A stretch of 64,000 nucleotides of DNA, taken from the NCBI GenBank assembly GCA_951813045.1, contig CATOTF010000002.1:3658001-3722000 (forward strand), in the 5' to 3' direction. Positions 61,808 to 64,000 of this stretch are shown piece after piece. The notes under the pieces were generated by a model. The model ran no database searches. It was not told the DNA's origin and saw only the letters and a list, made by a program, of their open reading frames with translations. The translations under genes were made by a program, and so were the position numbers. Source of the DNA: an uncultured Rhizobiaceae bacterium. GTDB lineage: Bacteria; Pseudomonadota; Alphaproteobacteria; Rhizobiales; Rhizobiaceae. Within the stretch, counting starts at the first letter, position 1, and every line of letters begins with the position of its first letter.

Positions 61808-62950
61808 ATGATGCGCGCAAAAGTCTTCGTTGTTGGTGGTGGAATTGCGGGGACAATGACCGCCCTGCACCTGCAACGTCGTGGCGCGCAGGTGACCCTG
61901 ATTGACCGTTGGGAATCGGGCCACGCCCGCGCGGCATCCTCCGATTACAACCGGGTTATCCGCGCTATTTCAGGCCGCGATGAATTCTATACGAGATGGG
62001 CAAGGGAAAGCCGTTCACGCTGGCTCGAACTGCAGGCGGAAACCGGCCAACACCTGATGTATGAATGCGGTGCACTCATTCTCGCCACCGATGGCCATTG
62101 CGATTGGGAAGACGCAACGTCCGGTACCTTCGATAAAGTCGGCGTTCCTTATTACCGGTTTACCTCTGATGAAATCCGCACCCGCTTTCCACAATTCAAG
62201 GTGGATGAAATCAAATACGCCCTGTTTGAACCGGAAGCCGGTCTACTCATGGCCCACCGCTGCGTGATCACGGCACTCGATCTTTTCAAAAAAGAAGGCG
62301 GCATCGTCAAGCGCGGCATGGTGACAACCAACGCCAGCGAACGCCCCATGCTCGACGGCAAGGTTCTAGAAGCCGATGTCATCGTCATGTCAACAGGCGC
62401 GTGGATGGCGGAAATGTTCCCGAGAACAATCGCGCCGATTTCCGCTATTATGGGCATCAATGTTCTTTACACATCAACACCGGATGGTTCCGACCAGTTC
62501 GACATGGAAAACATGCCCTGCTGGATCGACCACGGACAGGGATCATTCGGTATTCCGTCGTCGGAAGGGTCCGGCGTAAAGGCCGCCGTTGTCATTCCCA
62601 ACACCCCCATCGACATCAACAATGATGAACGGTTGATCGAGAAACAATCGCTGAACAAAACCCGCCAATACATCCGCCACCGCCTGCCCGGTCTGATCGG
62701 CGAACGGGTGGTGGATTCAAAATTCAATCAGGTTATCCTGACCCCCGACACCCATTTCATCGTCGACTGGCACCCGGAACATAAAAACGTCCTCTTCGCA
62801 GGCGGCTGCTCCGGCCACCTGTTCAAACACGGCCCCATGTTCGGCGATTTCGCAGCCGGCGTGGCGATGAAAGATTATGGCACCGCGGACAGATTTAAGA
62901 TCGCGGGAAGACGCAAGCTAAGCCCGAAGGAAAGCCCGAGTGGGCGGTAG
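61808..62950 (+). CDS. FAD-dependent amine/sarcosine-oxidase-like oxidoreductase (DAO family)
   Basis: 380 residues. FAD-binding GxGxxG at the start (VFVVGGGIAGTMTALHLQRRG), the second dinucleotide strand ending TLIDRWE, and the C-terminal GGCSGHLFKHGPMFG plus TPDTHFIVDWHPE are those of the monomeric sarcosine/N-methyltryptophan oxidase group. The Cys that links FAD covalently in sarcosine oxidase (C before the TPD motif) is replaced by Asn (NQVILTPD). It oxidises an amine or N-methyl amino acid to an imine/aldehyde. It shares the operator with the BMC operon, so it probably makes or consumes a pathway aldehyde (inference). Confidence 0.83.
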   Translation: MMRAKVFVVGGGIAGTMTALHLQRRGAQVTLIDRWESGHARAASSDYNRVIRAISGRDEFYTRWARESRSRWLELQAETGQHLMYECGALILATDGHCDWEDATSGTFDKVGVPYYRFTSDEIRTRFPQFKVDEIKYALFEPEAGLLMAHRCVITALDLFKKEGGIVKRGMVTTNASERPMLDGKVLEADVIVMSTGAWMAEMFPRTIAPISAIMGINVLYTSTPDGSDQFDMENMPCWIDHGQGSFGIPSSEGSGVKAAVVIPNTPIDINNDERLIEKQSLNKTRQYIRHRLPGLIGERVVDSKFNQVILTPDTHFIVDWHPEHKNVLFAGGCSGHLFKHGPMFGDFAAGVAMKDYGTADRFKIAGRRKLSPKESPSGR

Positions 62951-63061
62951 GGGTGGGACGTCTTCAATGACGGCAAAGAGCTGATTTTGATGAAAAAGTC
63001 GGCCTTAAAGTAATCACCATTGGCTGATTCAGTTTGCCCATTGATTTGGGAGATTGATGCG
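62951..63061. other. Spacer and left end of the IS1182-type element
   Basis: About 110 bases between the flavoprotein stop and the transposase start. The left inverted repeat of the insertion element should lie here but could not be defined without its right end. Confidence 0.35.
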
Positions 63062-64000
63062 ATGCTGGGACCACGCCAGGAATTTCAATCGGCTTTGTTT
63101 TACGAGTTCAATCTCGAAGACCACGTGCCTGATGATCATCTATTGCGGTCAATTGACCGGTTTGTTGATCTTGGCGATATGCGGTCGCACCTGCGCCCAT
63201 TTTACAGCGACATTGGCCGCCCTTCGGTTGATCCTGAACTGATGATCCGCATGTTGCTGGTCGGATACATCATGGGCATCCGATCTGAGCGACGGTTGTG
63301 CGATGAGGTCCATGTGAATCTTGCCTACAGATGGTTCTGCCGTCTTGATCTAGGCGACCCCGTGCCTGATCAATCGACCTTTTCCAAGAACCGCCATGGC
63401 CGGTTTCGAGAGAGCGATCTGTTCCGGCAATTGTTTGAGAGCGTTGTTACTCGTTGCATTGCTGAAGGTTTAGTTGGTGGAGAGGTGTTTGCGACTGATG
63501 CCAGCATTATTCGGGCAGATGCCAACAAGCAGAAATCGACACCAAAGGAGGAATGGGACGCATCATCACTCGATCCAGCAACTGTGCCTCGGGCTGTGAA
63601 GGAATATCTAGAGGTGCTGGATGACGCAGCATTCGGTGCCGCCAGTGAGGTCGAACCTAAGTTCACTTCACGTTCTGACCCTGCTTCCCAATGGACCGGT
63701 GCGCTCAAGGGCCCAGCTTTCTTCGCTTACTCAGACAATTACCTGATCGACACAGATCACGCGATTATCGTGGATGTGGAAGCCAGCCGTTCAATTAGAC
63801 AGGCCGAGGTTGGTTCTACACGCACCATGATCGTACGAACGCGGGAAACGTTTGACCTCTACCCCGAGATACTGGTCGCCGACACAGCTTATGGTTCCGC
63901 AGAAAACCTCAACTGGTTGGTCAACAAAGAAGGTATCCTGCCGCATATTCCAATCATCGATAAGTCGCGACGCAAGGACGGCACTTTTGAGAAAAGCGAG
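63062..64000 (+). mobile_element. IS1182-type insertion element (left part; right end outside window)
   Basis: Defined by the transposase gene that starts at 63062. It lies just outside the flavoprotein gene of the BMC locus, so it is one border of the block. Right end, inverted repeats and target duplication cannot be seen. Confidence 0.7.
63062..64000 (+). CDS. IS1182-family transposase (partial, 3' end outside window)
   Basis: An open frame of 313 codons from the ATG at 63062 to the window edge with no stop. The N-terminus MLGPRQEFQSALFYEF, then DHLLRSIDRFVDL, and the block RPSVDPELMIRMLLVGYIMGIRSERRLCDEV, quoted here only in part, are those of IS1182 transposases. The catalytic Asp regions FATDASIIRADA and ILVADTAYGSAENL of the DDE core are present. 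It appears intact as far as visible. Confidence 0.85.
   Translation, partial: MLGPRQEFQSALFYEFNLEDHVPDDHLLRSIDRFVDLGDMRSHLRPFYSDIGRPSVDPELMIRMLLVGYIMGIRSERRLCDEVHVNLAYRWFCRLDLGDPVPDQSTFSKNRHGRFRESDLFRQLFESVVTRCIAEGLVGGEVFATDASIIRADANKQKSTPKEEWDASSLDPATVPRAVKEYLEVLDDAAFGAASEVEPKFTSRSDPASQWTGALKGPAFFAYSDNYLIDTDHAIIVDVEASRSIRQAEVGSTRTMIVRTRETFDLYPEILVADTAYGSAENLNWLVNKEGILPHIPIIDKSRRKDGTFEKSE

Noticed and set aside
55016-62950. Classical Pdu, Eut or carboxysome locus
   Set aside because: No diol dehydratase, ethanolamine lyase, RuBisCO, carbonic anhydrase, cobalamin or PduL genes are visible; the enzymes are of different families.

Overview
The window looks like accessory-rich chromosome from an alphaproteobacterium of moderate GC. 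The reasons are several high-affinity ABC importers of the Liv/urea, taurine and polyamine types, a two-gene phosphonate dioxygenase pair, an IorAB-type molybdoenzyme, IS481/IS3/IS1182-type transposases of the kind common in that class, and tight ATGA/GTGA gene overlaps. No rRNA, tRNA, CRISPR array or phage gene was recognised.

Layout. 1-12564: a branched-chain/amide-type importer pair (minus strand), a flotillin, then a complete urea/amide-type ABC importer operon. Its last ATPase is fused in frame to an amidase. An acyl-CoA synthetase and a nicotinamidase follow. 13138-14062: a decayed IS481-type element. 14123-21439: an unusual export island. It encodes a very acidic [D/N]-E-x repeat protein with 46-residue modules, two HExxH zincins, a 2OG-Fe(II) oxygenase, and a type I secretion ABC protein with its membrane-fusion partner. 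21488-21833: an IS3 remnant. 22137-34394: nitrogen scavenging, with a TauABC-like importer, adenosine deaminase, a second amidohydrolase, a PotABCD-like importer, a yeast-type cytosine deaminase and a DUF1989 protein. Between the PotA-like gene and the deaminase lie decayed remnants of another ATPase and a polysaccharide deacetylase. 34423-35215: fragments of an FAD monooxygenase and an IS3 element. 35759-38834: a second membrane-fusion-like protein and a TolC-type channel, probably the outer-membrane half of the export island. 38868-40620: TmpA/TmpB-like dioxygenases that would turn 2-trimethylaminoethylphosphonate into glycine betaine and phosphate. 40715-44086: IorAB-type oxidoreductase with a divergent TetR regulator. 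44153-47239: a MauG/cytochrome c peroxidase-like protein and a GGDEF-EAL protein cut from its sensor half by an in-frame amber codon. 47359-62950: a bacterial microcompartment (BMC) locus with its own Liv-type importer and two amidases. 63062-64000: an IS1182-type transposase that runs off the window.

Two systems stand out. The first is the acidic-repeat/2OG-oxygenase/zincin/type I secretion island, read here as a secreted, enzymatically modified repeat protein. The second is the BMC locus. Its BMC-H, BMC-T and BMC-P shell proteins are interleaved with a glutamine-synthetase-like ligase, an acylating-type aldehyde dehydrogenase, an opine-dehydrogenase-like protein, a malate/lactate-dehydrogenase-like protein carrying a BMC-type N-terminal module, and RidA. 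It faces a sarcosine-oxidase-like flavoprotein. A near-identical palindrome (TTGTATACAGTATACAA and a 15/17 match) lies before the importer and between the BMC operon and the flavoprotein, which suggests one GntR-type regulator, not encoded here, for the whole locus. No signature enzyme, PduL-type phosphotransacylase or alcohol dehydrogenase of a classical metabolosome is visible.

All five ABC substrate-binding-protein genes are followed directly by a strong hairpin before the next transporter gene, two of them with U-tracts. This fits over-expression of the binding protein relative to the membrane components.
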